Under the pieces are notes generated by a model. It had not been told where the DNA came from, ran no database searches, and was given only the letters and a program-made list of their open reading frames with translations. From NCBI GenBank assembly GCA_016714465.1, contig JADKDT010000005.1, forward strand, positions 248,001 through 312,000: a stretch of 64,000 nucleotides of DNA, given 5' to 3'. Source of the stretch: Candidatus Brachythrix odensensis. Lineage in GTDB: Bacteria; Chloroflexota; Anaerolineae; J036; Brachytrichaceae. Shown here in pieces: positions 1 to 9,800 of this stretch. Position numbers and translations under genes: made by a program. Each line of letters begins with the position of its first letter. The stretch's first letter is position 1.

Positions 1-2
1 GC

Positions 3-620
3 GTGATCGGCCTGGTCGCCCGCGCCTCGGCCCTCGAGCTCACCCGCGAGGAGCGGACCGGCATGGGCGTGCTGGTCACTCAGGCCGCCCGCGCGCTCGA
101 GGACGCGGCCAAACAGCAGCGCGCTTTCGACGCCCTCACCCGGATCATCCCCGAAGCCGAGGACATGCAGCGCCGCTTCTCGGCGACCCGCAACCCGGCC
201 GCGCCGACCCTGGCCGACTTCGAGATGACGCCCAAGGGTTATGACGACTTCACCCAGCTCGTCCGCGACGCGCTCAGCCAGTTTTGGGGCGGCCCGAAGC
301 TGGCCAACTCGCCGCTCACGAATCTCAAGATCGTCAGCGACGCCATGGCGGCCAACAACGGCAACGCCACCAAGGCCCTGCGCTCGGTGCTCGAAGTGGC
401 CATCGAGCGCCTGAAACCCGACGGCCAGCGCAGCATGACCGCCGCCGAGTGGCTGCTCTACAACATTCTGGACATGAAGATCGTCCAGAGCCAGCGCGTT
501 CGGGATGTGGCCCGCAAGCTGGTCATGAGCGAGAGCGACCTGTATCGCAAGCAGCGAGCCGCCTTCGAGGAAGTCGCCCGGGTGGTCATGGAGATGGAGC
601 GTGAGGCGCATGGATCGTAG
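3..620 (+). CDS. C-terminal part of an HTH-type regulatory protein (5' end outside window)
   Basis: The reading frame is open from the first bases of the window, so the GTG at position 3 is probably not the true start and the protein is 5'-truncated. The 205 visible residues are mostly helical. The last 50 residues contain a segment (VRDVARKLVMSESDLYRKQ) that looks like a sigma-region-4 or LuxR-style helix-turn-helix, preceded by a Trp/Tyr-containing stretch (AEWLLYNILDMKIVQ). I infer the C-terminal DNA-binding module of a larger regulator, perhaps with sensory domains upstream, but cannot name the family. A stem-loop follows the stop codon. Confidence 0.5.
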   Translation: MIGLVARASALELTREERTGMGVLVTQAARALEDAAKQQRAFDALTRIIPEAEDMQRRFSATRNPAAPTLADFEMTPKGYDDFTQLVRDALSQFWGGPKLANSPLTNLKIVSDAMAANNGNATKALRSVLEVAIERLKPDGQRSMTAAEWLLYNILDMKIVQSQRVRDVARKLVMSESDLYRKQRAAFEEVARVVMEMEREAHGS

Positions 621-641
621 CGCGCCACAGGTCGTATTCTT

Positions 642-700
642 AACAGAAGAAGGGAAGAAAGAAGGAAACCATGTTCTCTTCCTTCTTCCTTTCTTCTGTT
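642..700. terminator. Purine-arm hairpin downstream of the HTH protein gene
   Basis: A run of A/G (642-667) faces a complementary run of C/T (679-700). The arms pair over about 22 bp with a small bulge and a loop of about 11 nt. It lies 22 nt after the first stop codon and 39 nt before the MBL gene, which suits a transcription terminator. No U-tract follows. Confidence 0.5.
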
Positions 701-738
701 GAAAAGGATCGCACCCGGCACGACGCGACGGATGACGC

Positions 739-1437
739 ATGAAAACGATTACCCCGGACATCCATGAGCTCTCGCTTGGCATCGTCAACGTCTGGCTGAT
801 CCGGGATGGCGACGGCTGGGTGTTGATCGACACCGGGTCGCCCAACAGCGCCGGTGAGATCCTGAATGCCGCGGGGATTCTGGGTTTCCCGCCCGAGCAA
901 CTGCGCCATGTCGTCCTCACCCATCACCATGCCGACCACGCCGGGAGCCTGGCTGCCCTCCGCCTGCGCACCCCGGCTGACGCGACCGCCCACCCGCTGG
1001 ACGCCGACCTGATCCGGCGCGGAACGGCGGTCCGACCAACGCTCAAACCCGGCCCAAGCGCCTTCAGCCGGGTGTTGGTCCGCCTGTTTGGCGCCTCGGG
1101 CTCGGCGCCGTATGAGCCCGGCATTGTTGAGGGCGAGGCCAGCGACGGCGACGTGCTGCCGATCGCGGGCGGGCTGCGGGTGATCCATACGCCTGGGCAC
1201 AGCGCCGGCCACATTGCCCTGTTCGCCGAGCGGCAGGGCGTGCTGTTTGCCGGCGACACCTGCGCGAACATGTTTGGGCTGGGCCCGTCGATCATGTATG
1301 AGGATGCGGCCGCGGGGATGGGCAGCCTGGCCCGCCTCGCGACGCTCGATTTTGAGGCGGTGTGTTTCGGGCACGGGCGGGCGATTACGCGCGATGCGGC
1401 CGGGCGCTTCCGCCGGCGCTGGGCGGGCGGCATATAG
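739..1437 (+). CDS. MBL-fold (metallo-beta-lactamase superfamily) metal-dependent hydrolase
   Basis: The 232-residue protein has the metal-binding signature THHHADHAG near residues 58-66, a later HTPGHSAGH histidine motif and a GDT motif (FAGDT) that supplies the bridging Asp. These are the hallmarks of a soluble MBL-fold hydrolase of the glyoxalase-II/RNase-Z-like type. It has no signal peptide, and the substrate cannot be read from the sequence. The last 18 codons recur, diverged, at 12764-12821 on the far side of the RHS island, so this gene end marks one island border. Confidence 0.85.
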   Translation: MKTITPDIHELSLGIVNVWLIRDGDGWVLIDTGSPNSAGEILNAAGILGFPPEQLRHVVLTHHHADHAGSLAALRLRTPADATAHPLDADLIRRGTAVRPTLKPGPSAFSRVLVRLFGASGSAPYEPGIVEGEASDGDVLPIAGGLRVIHTPGHSAGHIALFAERQGVLFAGDTCANMFGLGPSIMYEDAAAGMGSLARLATLDFEAVCFGHGRAITRDAAGRFRRRWAGGI

Positions 1438-1549
1438 GTCTGCGGATACGCGCCCGGATCGGGCACCCATCCGCCTGGGTCAGTCTGGGGTAATGCTGAC
1501 ACCCATCTACTGCCTGTTTCGCACGCTGGAGTCAGAAGGCAATCGCGCA

Positions 1550-2326
1550 TTATTCGGGCCACTCTGGCCAGTTTCTCCAGCTTGTATTCGCGCCTCGCTT
1601 CAGGGCATCTAGCTCTACAGTCGAATTTGCTTCAATCGCTCGACCAATCGCCATAAAGAACGGACTCTGGGAGGCTCTCTCGCCTTGCGCCACGACGGGA
1701 TGCCGCCATTCGTACGTTTCATAAAGCAGTTCCAGTTTAGGATCGACCGAGAGCAAATGTAAGAGCGTCTTGTCACGCATGAATAGGTCTTCGCGATGCG
1801 CCATTGCCAAGTACCTTAATAGTGCGACGGGTCGCGATATCTCATTCTCCGGTGTATCCGGACCACGTATGTGGTGCTCAAGATACACCAATTCGGTCGA
1901 TGGTAGCGCCAATTGCACGGAATTAACCCACAGCGGCGCGCCAACAAGTCGGCAAATAGTCGTGCCATCTGGCTGCTCAGTGAGGGCCGGAGTCCTATCC
2001 GTCTCCGCGATGGCAATTGGAACAATCACCGTCTGGTTTATCGGTCCGAAACCCGCTGTGGCCTCAACCCAGTTTTCGCATTCACCGGATTCACTGTTGT
2101 ATCCAATACGCTGAATGGCGATTAGCCACTGTGTTGGGGATCGATAGACTGAGAGCTTTGCGCCTGCAAAACCAAAGTCCGCGGGCACCAGCACGGACAT
2201 ACTGATGTCCGATTGCGCTAATCGTGCTTGAACAAACGACGCTGCGTGAACCCCACCAAACCATAGTCGGGCACGTAACCTGGAGAAAAACGCTCCGAAA
2301 CTCCTACTCACGATCCCGCAAGTCAT
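1550..2326 (-). CDS. Putative immunity protein of the displaced RHS toxin cassette
   Basis: This 258-residue protein is of no family I recognise. It overlaps the end of the HNH-toxin frame upstream by 23 nt, so the two are translationally coupled. That is the usual position of an immunity gene behind an RHS C-terminal toxin. The sequence is acidic and contains several Trp/Tyr-rich strands typical of SMI1/SUKH-like or other alpha/beta immunity folds, but no diagnostic motif. An internal Met at about residue 43 is an alternative start. Local base composition is visibly less GC-rich than the flanking housekeeping genes, consistent with acquisition. The immunity role rests on context only. Confidence 0.5.
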   Translation of the reverse strand: MTCGIVSRSFGAFFSRLRARLWFGGVHAASFVQARLAQSDISMSVLVPADFGFAGAKLSVYRSPTQWLIAIQRIGYNSESGECENWVEATAGFGPINQTVIVPIAIAETDRTPALTEQPDGTTICRLVGAPLWVNSVQLALPSTELVYLEHHIRGPDTPENEISRPVALLRYLAMAHREDLFMRDKTLLHLLSVDPKLELLYETYEWRHPVVAQGERASQSPFFMAIGRAIEANSTVELDALKRGANTSWRNWPEWPE

Positions 2327-2804
2327 AGTAATATCTCCTGGGTCTCACAGAGTCGCCGGGATACTTGCAATACTCACTGACAACCTGGGGCCACCGTAGA
2401 CTCTCGGACTGCTGTGCCATGCAACCCTTACATTGTCGAAGTAGCAACTGAGGCGCACCGTTGGAGATCGATGAGGGTGGAATATGATCGGCAATTCCTA
2501 GTCCGGCCTCGAGCGACCGTCCGCATTGATGACACCTTCGGGCACTGTCGTTCAAAGCTGCGCGCTGAGCTGCGGTGGACTTGATGCCAGTTGCGGGTAT
2601 TCCTTTTGTTGCATACGGTCCTGCCGAATACAGGCTTACTGGAGCAATCTCTCGAAATGCGCCCCCGGTCGCTTTGAACATAATCGGAGCAAGCACCGCA
2701 TCTCTCACCATGTCTGCGGGATCCCAAAATCCATCTCTCGCATGATCAACTCCTTTTCTTGAGGACGTTCTCAGTCGCGCGTGAGGCCTGACCAGCCGCG
2801 CCAC
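2304..2804 (-). CDS. Displaced RHS C-terminal toxin domain, HNH/zinc nuclease type
   Basis: The frame starts at a GTG and encodes 166 residues. From about residue 90 there is a zinc-nuclease pattern: C-x2-C (CHQCG), then DHIPP, then a second C-x2-C (CKGCM) followed by a Gln-rich helix. This pattern is known from HNH/treble-clef toxin tips of RHS proteins. The N-terminal part is probably out of frame: a Gly/Ala-rich segment (ALGAGSVIVAGGAAGQ, near 2770-2830) sits in another frame just upstream, as expected for a pre-toxin linker. It has no signal or delivery domain of its own, so it is a silent or orphan cassette unless joined to a full RHS gene. The nuclease call is by motif only. Confidence 0.6.
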   Translation of the reverse strand: MARLVRPHARLRTSSRKGVDHARDGFWDPADMVRDAVLAPIMFKATGGAFREIAPVSLYSAGPYATKGIPATGIKSTAAQRAALNDSARRCHQCGRSLEAGLGIADHIPPSSISNGAPQLLLRQCKGCMAQQSESLRWPQVVSEYCKYPGDSVRPRRYYYDLRDRE

Positions 2805-2813
2805 CCGCTACGA

Positions 2814-3392
2814 TTACCGATCCAGCGCCCAATGCCGAGTTGCCGTTGTGTAGTTCATATACGCCAGCGAGAAATTGTAGACGTTTCCCGGCGTCATCAC
2901 AACACCCGATGACGTTTCGGTCGTAATCGGGGCCCGTGTCGTTCCACTGCTCAGCGACAGGCCATTGCCATTGAACGAGAAACCGTCGTCGGCGAACACG
3001 GCAAACGTGTAGGTATCGGTCACCGGCACGGACAGCCAGAGTTGCCATCGCACTGCCCAGGCCTGCCCTGAGCGCAGTCGAAGGGGCGTGCCGCCCATCC
3101 CCGCCAGCGGCGTGTCGGTGAAGGACCGGGTGAGCCCGGCCTCCACGACCTCGGCGCGCGCGGTGTAGAAGCTGGCCAGGGTCGTGCCGCTGGCGTCGTC
3201 GAAGTATTCGGCCGTCGCCGTCCCGCCCGGGCCGATCGTCTGCTCCACGGGCCCGGCATACAGCGTCGTCCCGTCGGAGTCGTCTTTGCGCACACGCACA
3301 CCATCGGCGTCAAATGAGATCGCCGTCACGGCCAACGCCGTACCCCTCAGGTCCGACTCCGTCACGCTCGCCAAACGGTAGTTGACGGGCAA
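2814..3392 (-). pseudogene. Fragment of RHS core plus PA14-like domain (orphan cassette 5' part)
   Basis: The residues resemble the end of an RHS YD-repeat array (NYRLASV...DGVRVRKDDSDGTTLY matches the VDNRLGSV...DGVRIRKTDPDGTTLY segment of the intact RHS protein next door). A truncated PA14-type beta domain with a TFAVFADDGF motif follows. The frame has no proper start, and upstream sequence in this frame can be read to about 3470. It is a 5'-truncated RHS relic that keeps homology to the resident RHS gene, upstream of the HNH toxin. Such arrangements are known as orphan rhs-CT cassettes and act as recombination donors. Confidence 0.6.
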
Positions 3393-3470
3393 GTGCCAGA
3401 ATGGCGCAAACGGCGGCTTTGCCGATCCGCCGCTGCGCAGTGTCGTGATCCCGCGGGCAGGTCCATGCGT

Positions 3471-4064
3471 TCAGCCTGAGTAGAGGTCTCCCTTCCCGCC
3501 GTGGTCAATCTCCTTTCCGAGACGATCAAAACGGAAGTTCTTGAGCCCAGAGGCAAGACAGATGTCCGCCAGGCGCCGGGTGCAGAAAGTCACTCTGGGA
3601 AAGTGAATCGGGTCTCTGAACAGTTCGGATCCATCCCACGATCCGGGAACAAGTTGCATTGCCGGCCACAACACGACTTGCTTAACGCGTACGCAATGAT
3701 GGCGATCACACACGGCTTCAGCAACGAAACCACTGGCTTCCACATCGACACGGCACGATCCTCTCAGTTCGACTCTGAAGTATTCGGGTGGTTTCTCGGA
3801 TTGCAGACGTTTAGGCCGGACCTCCACGATCGTCACGGGGTAGATGTCGAATCCCCCTATCCCGTGAGCCCTCCAGGTGAGAACCGTTCGCCCTGACACG
3901 ATCAGGTATGGAAAGGCCCCACAGCCAATAATGTCTGGGTACTTGCTGCCCTTTGTGATGACCACGTCGAGGCTTCGGGGCACCTCTTCCGGTCCTTGAC
4001 CACAGATATCACAACTTGGCTCATTCTCCCAGCCCTCGCGTATTACGGTTCCCGCCCAATGCAT
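3471..4064 (-). CDS. Immunity protein, CXXCG/SitI6-like, partner of the RHS C-terminal toxin
   Basis: The 197-residue protein lies 60 nt after the RHS toxin stop, on the same strand. It has one CxxCG motif (CDICG, residues 18-22), a central PYLIVSGRTVLTWR segment, an IYPV strand and a late WDGSELF...VTFCTRRLAD segment. This order resembles the myxobacterial double-CXXCG (SitI6-type) immunity proteins; here the second CxxCG is degenerate (CDRHH). If correct, it neutralises the toxin tip of the neighbouring RHS protein in the producer. The family call is from memory of motif order and should be tested by profile search. Confidence 0.55.
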   Translation of the reverse strand: MHWAGTVIREGWENEPSCDICGQGPEEVPRSLDVVITKGSKYPDIIGCGAFPYLIVSGRTVLTWRAHGIGGFDIYPVTIVEVRPKRLQSEKPPEYFRVELRGSCRVDVEASGFVAEAVCDRHHCVRVKQVVLWPAMQLVPGSWDGSELFRDPIHFPRVTFCTRRLADICLASGLKNFRFDRLGKEIDHGGKGDLYSG

Positions 4065-4124
4065 ACCTGGGAAAGTGGCTTGTATTGTTGCTCAGACGGT
4101 AGAAATCTTCCATCAGTCAATCAA

Positions 4125-6848
4125 TCAGCGCGAGGGAAACTCCCCACTGCTGCGAAGCTGGTCCAGATAATGAAGTATATCGTCCACCGACGCCGTAGGT
4201 TTGCGTTCGATGAATGCTCTCCAAGCATCGCTGTATTTCGGCGTCCATACCTGATGCGGACCGTCAGGCGAACCTTCGACCCAGCGACCGAACTGCGGAT
4301 CGTTTGGGTCGAGGCCGCGTTCATTGAACCAGGGTTTGAACTCCCACGGAAGATCATGATGCGCTTCCGGACGCTTCATGTCGGCAGGCTTTGCTCCTGC
4401 TCTCTCCATGCGATCCCGAAGGGTAGAACGGTGTCGCGTGAAGCTGGTATTGCTGCCGTTCTTCGCATGCTGGGGGCCATTTCCGATTTTGGCCAGCATT
4501 GCAGTGCCATGCATCGCGGCCGCTCCCCCGGCCGCCACAGCCGCCGGGACGCCGGGCGCGACGACGACCACGCAGCCACCCGCGGTGAGGCCCACACACG
4601 CAACCCCGCCTGCGATAGCCCCGGCTGCGCCGCCCAACCCTCCTCCGATTTCGGCCGCTCCCTGGACGATGCTGATGATATCGGCTACGCTTTCGCCGTT
4701 TCGATATGCGTCAGAATCCGCAGGCGAGGGATAGGCGTCACGCGCCACCTCGAGCGCCGTTACTGCGCCAAGTGACGAGTTGTCTGATAGACGATGACCG
4801 AAACCATCGAAGAACGAAGCAATGGCCTGCAAGAAGTCGAGATATACGCATCCCTGGCACCCCGCGTGACCGCTTGGGTCGCGCAGCCCAAGCGGATTTC
4901 CAAGGACATACATGTATCTGTTGAACGCCTGCGGATTCCCCGCCCCTGGCACAATCGTGTCCGCGCTGATGAATCTGCCCAACGCAGGGGAATAACCTCT
5001 AGCGACATAGTCTATCAGCGAGCCGACGTAATTCGCCGGCCCCGCCCGCTGCGATGTGAACGTGAAGTCGGTCGGCATGCTGCCGCTGCTCCAGCGCACT
5101 TCGCCGTAGGGCTTGTAGCGCTGTTGCGATACGACCGCGCCAGTCATGGTCGTCGCGAGTGTGGCGCTTCCCAGTTGGTCCCCGTGCAGATACACCAGCG
5201 CCGCGCCCGCCCCGTCGCGCATCGCCACCCGCGCCCCGCCAAACGTGTAGTAGGTCCGGTTTACGCTGACCGCGCCCGTTGAACCGGTCACGAACCGGAT
5301 GTCCTTCAGCGTCGACCCAAGAGTCAGGAACGCCGTGTCGAGATACAGCGGCGCGGTCACCGGCAGCGTGCTCGTGTATAGCGTCTGCCACCCGCCGCCG
5401 CCCGGCTGGATCTTGTAGCGCACGTAGCCGCCCTCCACCTCGATCCTGATCTGGTCGTTGACCCCATACGTGATGGTGGGCGTGTAGACCGCCGCGCAGT
5501 TCTCATACACCCACAGCCCGCCCCCCTTTGCCAGGAACCAGGCGTGCCGCAGCGAGCAGAATGACACGTCCCCGTCGACGTTCGACAGGCCGAACATCCG
5601 ATGGCCGCTGTTGCGCGTGTCCACCCGGGTCTGGACGAAGCCCGTCTGGGTGATCGCATGCGCGCCGTCAAAGGCGCCCGCGTCCCACACATAGGTCGTC
5701 GCTGCCTTGCGCAGATCAAAGCCGTCGGCGCTCACCCCGGCGTTTCCGGTCAAGATGGGCGGAGCATAGGCCAGCGTCACCTCGGTCGCGCCCAGATACA
5801 GCGTCGTCCCATCCGGATCAGTCTTGCGGATGCGGACCCCGTCTCCGTCGTAGGCATATTGGGATACGGCCAGCACCGTGCCAGTGAGGCTGGCCTTGAC
5901 AACAGAACCCAGGCGGTTGTCGACCGTCCAAGTCTGGGTGTAGATGAACGTTCCCGATATCGACGCCTCGCGCCGAACGGTCATGTTGCCGTTTGCGTCG
6001 TAGGTGTAACTGTTTCCACTCGCCGTCGCGATTGCCGCGTGCGGGCGCGCGCTCCCCGCCGCCGGATACGTGATCTGGGCCGTCGCGCTCACGCCGTAGC
6101 GCCCGGTCAGGTTGCCGATGGCGTTGTAACGATACGACTCCTGGGTTGCCGTCACAAGTGGCGACCAATTGATCACCTTCTGCCATTCGGTTAGGCGGTC
6201 GAGCGCGTCATACTGATACCAGTTGATCTCGCCCAGGTTTGGCGTGCGCTCGTCGATCGTGGTGATGTTGCCAACCGCGTCATAGCCATACACGGCGTTG
6301 AACAGGGTCGTCCACGTTCCACCCCGCCCCGGCGCAGCGTCATCGGCGCACTCGCCCAGGCTCGTCTGCGCAACGCACAACTGGCGCATCTTCCCCCACT
6401 GCACATAGAGGGTCGTGTCCAGCCCGCCGTAGTAGCGGCGCTGGCTCAGCCCGTTGCTGAAGTTGACCGTTCTTGGCTGCCCCAGCGCGTTGTAGGTCGC
6501 GCTGTACACAATCGGGCTGCCCGCCGCGTACAGGCTGAACGGCTGCCCCGCCGCATCATACGTAGTCGTCACGACTTCGTTGCCGGGGAGGGTTGTCGTG
6601 ATCAACCGGTTCGCCGCGTCGTAGCCAAAGCTCGTCGTGTAGGTGTAGTTCGCCGGCCGGACGATTCTGCTTTCAGAGGCCACTCGTCCCCGACCGTCAT
6701 AGCCCCACCAGGCCAGTCCCGTCGTGTCCGTCATCCGGCTGCGCCGGCCAATCCCGTTCGTTCCCTGATCGTAAAGATATTGCCCAAGCGGCTGCTGCCA
6801 CAGGATGTCGTGCGATCGTGGGCGATCGTCTCGTTGTTCTTCAGCCAA
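4125..6848 (-). CDS. RHS-repeat toxin, C-terminal part (core end, pre-toxin, HH-type toxin tip)
   Basis: This is the third long frame of one RHS gene. It contains many YD-repeat units, then the RHS core end (RYMYVLGNPLGLRDPSGH, about 4865-4925). A Gly/Ala/Val-rich hydrophobic pre-toxin stretch follows, and then a tip of about 105 residues with AHHDLPWEFKPWF, a later GPHQVW His and W-x-x-F. The tip resembles the DUF2380/SitA6-like toxins of myxobacteria, which fits the SitI6-like immunity gene downstream. The frame overlaps the middle frame at 6731-6848; homology continuity places the frameshift near 6805 (NNETIAHDR continues as SHDILWQQPLG). Secretion and contact-dependent toxicity are inferred from the RHS family. 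Confidence 0.8.
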   Translation of the reverse strand: MAEEQRDDRPRSHDILWQQPLGQYLYDQGTNGIGRRSRMTDTTGLAWWGYDGRGRVASESRIVRPANYTYTTSFGYDAANRLITTTLPGNEVVTTTYDAAGQPFSLYAAGSPIVYSATYNALGQPRTVNFSNGLSQRRYYGGLDTTLYVQWGKMRQLCVAQTSLGECADDAAPGRGGTWTTLFNAVYGYDAVGNITTIDERTPNLGEINWYQYDALDRLTEWQKVINWSPLVTATQESYRYNAIGNLTGRYGVSATAQITYPAAGSARPHAAIATASGNSYTYDANGNMTVRREASISGTFIYTQTWTVDNRLGSVVKASLTGTVLAVSQYAYDGDGVRIRKTDPDGTTLYLGATEVTLAYAPPILTGNAGVSADGFDLRKAATTYVWDAGAFDGAHAITQTGFVQTRVDTRNSGHRMFGLSNVDGDVSFCSLRHAWFLAKGGGLWVYENCAAVYTPTITYGVNDQIRIEVEGGYVRYKIQPGGGGWQTLYTSTLPVTAPLYLDTAFLTLGSTLKDIRFVTGSTGAVSVNRTYYTFGGARVAMRDGAGAALVYLHGDQLGSATLATTMTGAVVSQQRYKPYGEVRWSSGSMPTDFTFTSQRAGPANYVGSLIDYVARGYSPALGRFISADTIVPGAGNPQAFNRYMYVLGNPLGLRDPSGHAGCQGCVYLDFLQAIASFFDGFGHRLSDNSSLGAVTALEVARDAYPSPADSDAYRNGESVADIISIVQGAAEIGGGLGGAAGAIAGGVACVGLTAGGCVVVVAPGVPAAVAAGGAAAMHGTAMLAKIGNGPQHAKNGSNTSFTRHRSTLRDRMERAGAKPADMKRPEAHHDLPWEFKPWFNERGLDPNDPQFGRWVEGSPDGPHQVWTPKYSDAWRAFIERKPTASVDDILHYLDQLRSSGEFPSR

Positions 6849-9800
6849 ACCCGATATTCGAGTTGATGGTCATCGCGCCCGCTCGTGTCAAAACCAAGTT
6901 CGAAGTCGCGATACGTGTCGATCCCGCCCCCAAACTCGCTGCGTTTGAGGTCGCGGGAGGCAAAGACCTGATTCGCCGTCGCGTCGTTGACGTCGAGGGT
7001 CGCAATGAAGGTTGCATCATTGACGTTCTGGGTGGACGTCATCGCCAGCCGGAAGATGGCCGTCTGGCCGGGTCCGGTGTAGCGCGGGGCGAGATACGGC
7101 GCATAGGCGATCGCGCCCCCACACGAACCGACCCGCGCGACCGCCGTTGTCGACGTCACAATCGTGCCGCAGCCTGCGTTGGAGGCAACGTACTTCCCCT
7201 CCGCCTCGAGGACCATCGGCTCGGCGTCTCGCGCGGTCTTCGACGTCATTCGGCCCAGCGCGTCGTAGCCGAAGGCCATCGTCTGGCCCTTGGCGTCGGT
7301 CTGGCTTATCAACTGCCCCTGTGCGTTGTATCCGTAGGTCCACGCGCCCATGTCCGGATCGATCATCCCGATCTTGCGGCCCAGGCCATCGTAGGTGATC
7401 GTCGTCACATTCCCTAGTGTGTCCGTCACCGTGGTCAGCCGGTCGCCCGCGTCGTAGGCGTAGCGCGTCTCGCCATACAGCGTCAGGCTGCCGCCAGTCC
7501 CCGTGAACTCGCGCACACGGACCATCCGCGCCAGCCCGTCACTCACCTGCTGGGTCTGGTGCCCATTCGGGTCGAACATCGTCTTCAACGCCAGATTCGT
7601 GCCCGCGTAGCCCGGCCCGTTCGCGTCCACCCCGTAGCGGGCGACGCTGAGCGTGCCATCCGGGGCAGTCACCGTGATAGGCCGCCCCAGCCCGTCGTAG
7701 TCCGTCCGCGCATACGGCACGGTCAGCGTTGCCGGGATATACGGCTGAACCCGATACAGGTTCGCCGCCGGGATGATCCGCTTCGATACGGTCGGGCTCG
7801 CCCACTTCAGATACGCCTCGGCCCCATCGGTGTTCTCAAAGTAATCGAACTGGATTGGGTAGAATCCGCCCGCCTGAAATGTCACTGTCGTCGAATACTC
7901 GGTCAGGCCCTGGTTGTGCCATTGGTCGACCCGGAGCTGGCCATTGACCCACAACCGAATCCCATCATCGGCGGCCACGTAGATCGTATACGTCTCGCTC
8001 GTATCCGCCCGCACGTAGCCCGTCCAATGGGCCGAGAACTCGTTGTCGTGGACGACGTTCTGGGCGGGCGACCCTCCGTACCAGTTGAAATTGATCGTCG
8101 CGTCCGTGCGTTCCAGCACCTGGGTTTCGAAACTCTTGCCGTTGAAGTACGCCCCGGTCAGACCCGTCCCGCTGGGCATCGGCTGCGGGGCCAGCGCCGT
8201 CACGTACGGCCGAACGCGATACAGGTTCGCCGTCGGGATGATCCGCTTCGATACGGTCGGGCTCGCCCACTTCAAATAGACCTCGGCCCCATCATTGTTC
8301 TCAAAGTAGTCAAACCGGAGTTCGTAGAAGGCGCCAGCCTGAAATGTCATCGTCGCCGAATACTCGGTCGCGCCCTGGAGGTGCCACTGGTCGACCACGA
8401 GCTGGCCGTTAATCCACAACCTAATCCCGTCGTCACCCGTCGCGTATACCGTATAGGTCTCGCTCGTACTTGCCCGCACGAAACCTGTCCAACGGGCCGA
8501 GAATTGGTTGTCGTTGACGATTCCCGGGTTAGGCGACCCCCCATACCAGTTGAAATTGATCGTTGCGTCAGTTCTTTCTAGGATCAGCGTATCGAAATTC
8601 GTGCCGTTGTAATACGCCGCGGCCAAACCCGTCCCGTTGGGCACCGTTTGCGTCTGCGGCACGGCCACATACGGCGTGTTCACCCGGCCCGCGGTGGTGC
8701 AGTACTGGTATTGGGTCTGGGTATACGGCACGGTCTGGATGGCCGCCCGGCCCAGCGCGTCGTAGAGCGTGCTTTGGATGACCTCCGCCCCCAGCGGTTG
8801 GGGGACGCTGCAACTCGACCCCGCCCAGCCCTGGCCCGCCGGGGTCTGGGTCTGGATCACCCGTCCCAGCCCGTCATAGATCGTCCGGTCGAATGTCGCC
8901 AGTGTGGCGGAGGTCCAGCCCTCGCCTGATACGCCCCGGACCAGATGGTCGCTCAAATACGGCCCCGTGCCGAACCCGGCCGCGGTGGTCGTCCAGGCCG
9001 TCTCGATCCCGTCGTAGTAGCGCCACTCTTCGCTTGGATTGGCCAGGCTGTCGCCCGGCTGGGCGATCTTGCGCAGGCGGCCCAGCCCGTCATACGCATA
9101 CATGACCACCGCCCCGTTCGGGTCGGTCGTTGACTTGAGCGCGCCGTAGGGTTGGGATGCGCCGAGCGCGTTTGTTGCGCTCTCGCCGTTCACGCCGTAG
9201 TAAGCGTAGCTCGTCACCTGCCCCAGCGCGTTTCGCGACTCGAGCACGAACTGTCCCGAGCCGTCGTAGCTCACCGAGGAGACGTTCAGCCCGGCGTCGG
9301 TCAGGACGGCCAAGTTCCGCAGTGCATCGTAGCCGTATGTGCTCATCGCCCAGACAGAGGGCTGCCCACCCAATCCACTAAGCCCATGCTCCACTGCCGT
9401 CAGACGCCCGCGCGTGGGCGTCTGGCTGAACACATTGAAGCCGCTCAGGGCGGTGTTGGCCCGGCCCGCCTCGGCGTAGTCGTAATACAAACGGGTCGAG
9501 GAGAGCCGCTCGGGCGTCTCGCTCTCGGCCGTCTGGATCCCGCTGTAGACCGCCTCCCACACCGGGACTTCGCCGGCGACCGGGCCTTTGACGTAGCCGA
9601 TGAAGGTCGTCCGCTCGTCGCCCGCCGCCTCAAAGCCGTACTCCTGGATTGTTCTGGGCGACCCGAGCGCCGTAAACGCATCCGTCCGAGACCGCTTCAC
9701 CGGCGCGCTGCCAATATCGCCATGCGGATACTCGCGCGTCTCGGTGGTCCGGACCTGCCAGGTCGTAGTCGGGTAGCCGCTCAAGGTCACCGTCACGATG

